From: an uncultured Eubacteriales bacterium
GTDB taxonomy: Bacteria > Bacillota > Clostridia > Oscillospirales > CAG-272
DNA: 64,000 bases
Assembly: GCA_934796165.1 (NCBI GenBank)
Contig: CAKVOU010000003.1
Location: 1 to 64,000 of the forward strand
Direction: 5' to 3'
This document shows positions 63,445 through 64,000 of this stretch, in pieces (within the stretch, counting starts at the first letter, position 1; every line of letters starts with the position of its first letter). Position numbers and translations under genes: made by a program. The notes beneath the pieces were generated by a model, which did not search any database, was not told the DNA's origin, and worked only from the letters and a program-made list of their open reading frames with translations.

Positions 63445-63506
63445 CAGCCGGGTCATTTCGGGTTTTATGCAGGCGGATTCTTTGCCTTGAATAAGGATTA
63501 TTTGAA

Positions 63507-64000
63507 ATGGAATGGATTGTAACATTCAATCTGGTAATGGCGATACTGTTTACCGCCCTGTACGCGTATCAGTACGTGTATCTGATCGTTGCCAGCTTCC
63601 GAAAGCCGAAAACTTACCCGGACGTGGAACCGTCTCACCGGTACGCAATTCTGATTTCCGCCCGGAATGAGGAAGCCGTGATCGGACAGCTTCTTGACAG
63701 CATCCGGGAACAGGACTATCCCGCAGAATTGCTTGACGCGTATGTGGTAGCCGACAACTGTACCGATTCGACTCAGACAGTCGCAAAGGAACACGGTGCC
63801 ACGGTTTTTGCGCGCCATAATATGCAGAAGGTGGGCAAGGGCTATGCACTTGACTACCTGCTTCGCTGTATCCGCAAGCTGAAGGGGAAGGAGTATTACG
63901 ACGGTTATTTTGTCATCGACGCCGACAATCTGCTTGACCGCAGATACGTCCGTGAGATGGATAAGTGTTTCTCCGCCGGAAACCGCATTGTCACGAGCTA
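63507..64000 (+). CDS. Family 2 glycosyltransferase, truncated by the window edge
   Basis: The first 164 residues are visible. One N-terminal TM (about residues 6-28) precedes a GT-A domain: YAILISARNEEAVIGQLLDS, the nucleotide-sugar Asp in VVADNCTDST, and the metal-binding DAD in YFVIDADNLLDR. The membrane-anchored arrangement resembles cellulose-synthase-like or hyaluronan-synthase-like GT2 enzymes, as found in exopolysaccharide or cell-surface glycan synthesis. The start at 63507 has AAGGA upstream. The acceptor cannot be judged without the missing part. Confidence 0.88.
   Translation, partial: MEWIVTFNLVMAILFTALYAYQYVYLIVASFRKPKTYPDVEPSHRYAILISARNEEAVIGQLLDSIREQDYPAELLDAYVVADNCTDSTQTVAKEHGATVFARHNMQKVGKGYALDYLLRCIRKLKGKEYYDGYFVIDADNLLDRRYVREMDKCFSAGNRIVTS

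Noticed and set aside
63441..63469. Second promoter directly before the glycosyltransferase
   Set aside because: TTGACA is present at 63441 but the best -10 at proper spacing is TTTATG, which is poor. The upstream pair at 63286-63314 is much better.
63315..63506. Cyclic-di-GMP riboswitch in the glycosyltransferase leader
   Set aside because: Neither the GEMM-I receptor-loop sequence nor the expected stem pattern could be recognised.

Overview
The window reads as chromosomal DNA of a Gram-positive, anaerobic-type clostridium, most likely an uncultivated gut Clostridia member of the Oscillospirales/Christensenellales kind. This placement is inferred from gene content. The clues are a glycogen operon with the Firmicutes GlgC/GlgD pair, the holB-ricT-methyltransferase order familiar from Bacillus, a 2[4Fe-4S] ferredoxin, a probable PPi-type phosphofructokinase, small DUF4830- and DUF6472-like proteins, sigma-A promoters (TTGACA, 17 bp, TATAAT) and strong GGAGG ribosome sites. 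I see no rRNA, tRNA, CRISPR array, phage or insertion sequence. The right edge cuts a glycosyltransferase gene.

Layout. 0.1-4 kb: an M14 peptidase lipoprotein faces away from manA, an HD hydrolase and cdd. 4-14.7 kb: a leftward glycogen operon glgB-glgC-glgD-glgA-glgP-GH13 starts at a near-consensus promoter. 14.9-20.1 kb: an ABC exporter cluster (ATPase, permease, GldG-like protein, DUF4340-like protein). 20.2-25.7 kb: holB, ricT, ferredoxin, an N6-adenine methyltransferase and a TtcA-like thiolase, interrupted by a 49-bp tandem repeat. 25.7-36.8 kb: a DUF4830 protein, a RodA/FtsW protein, proS, tagA, gap, a split TauE/SafE pair, PPi-phosphofructokinase, a small unknown and a Na/Pi symporter. 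37-43.9 kb: a MacB/FtsX-type ABC exporter, a membrane-anchored putative cysteine hydrolase, a small XRE regulator, and two small proteins. 44-51.3 kb: purB, a histidine phosphatase, a GNAT acetyltransferase, mutY, a CarD-family regulator and prfC. 51.5-64 kb: a 2,104-residue surface protein, a domain-swapped GH3 glucosidase, a MATE exporter and the partial glycosyltransferase.

How it fits together. The glycogen genes form one synthesis and breakdown unit: GlgC/GlgD make ADP-glucose, GlgA and GlgB build the polymer, GlgP and the GH13 enzyme take it apart. ManA, the phosphofructokinase and Gap feed central glycolysis. The GH3 enzyme and the very large adhesin-like protein suggest a carbohydrate-rich, surface-attached life.

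The most unusual material is partly non-coding. A GC-rich intergenic repeat of about 50-80 bp occurs at four loci, once as inverted copies that bracket the GNAT gene. A terminator-shaped hairpin contains the ribosome-binding site of the next gene. The giant protein carries fourteen 41-residue Cys/His units in exact 123-bp register. I did not find a clearly new defence or mobile system; the candidates are ranked in the findings.
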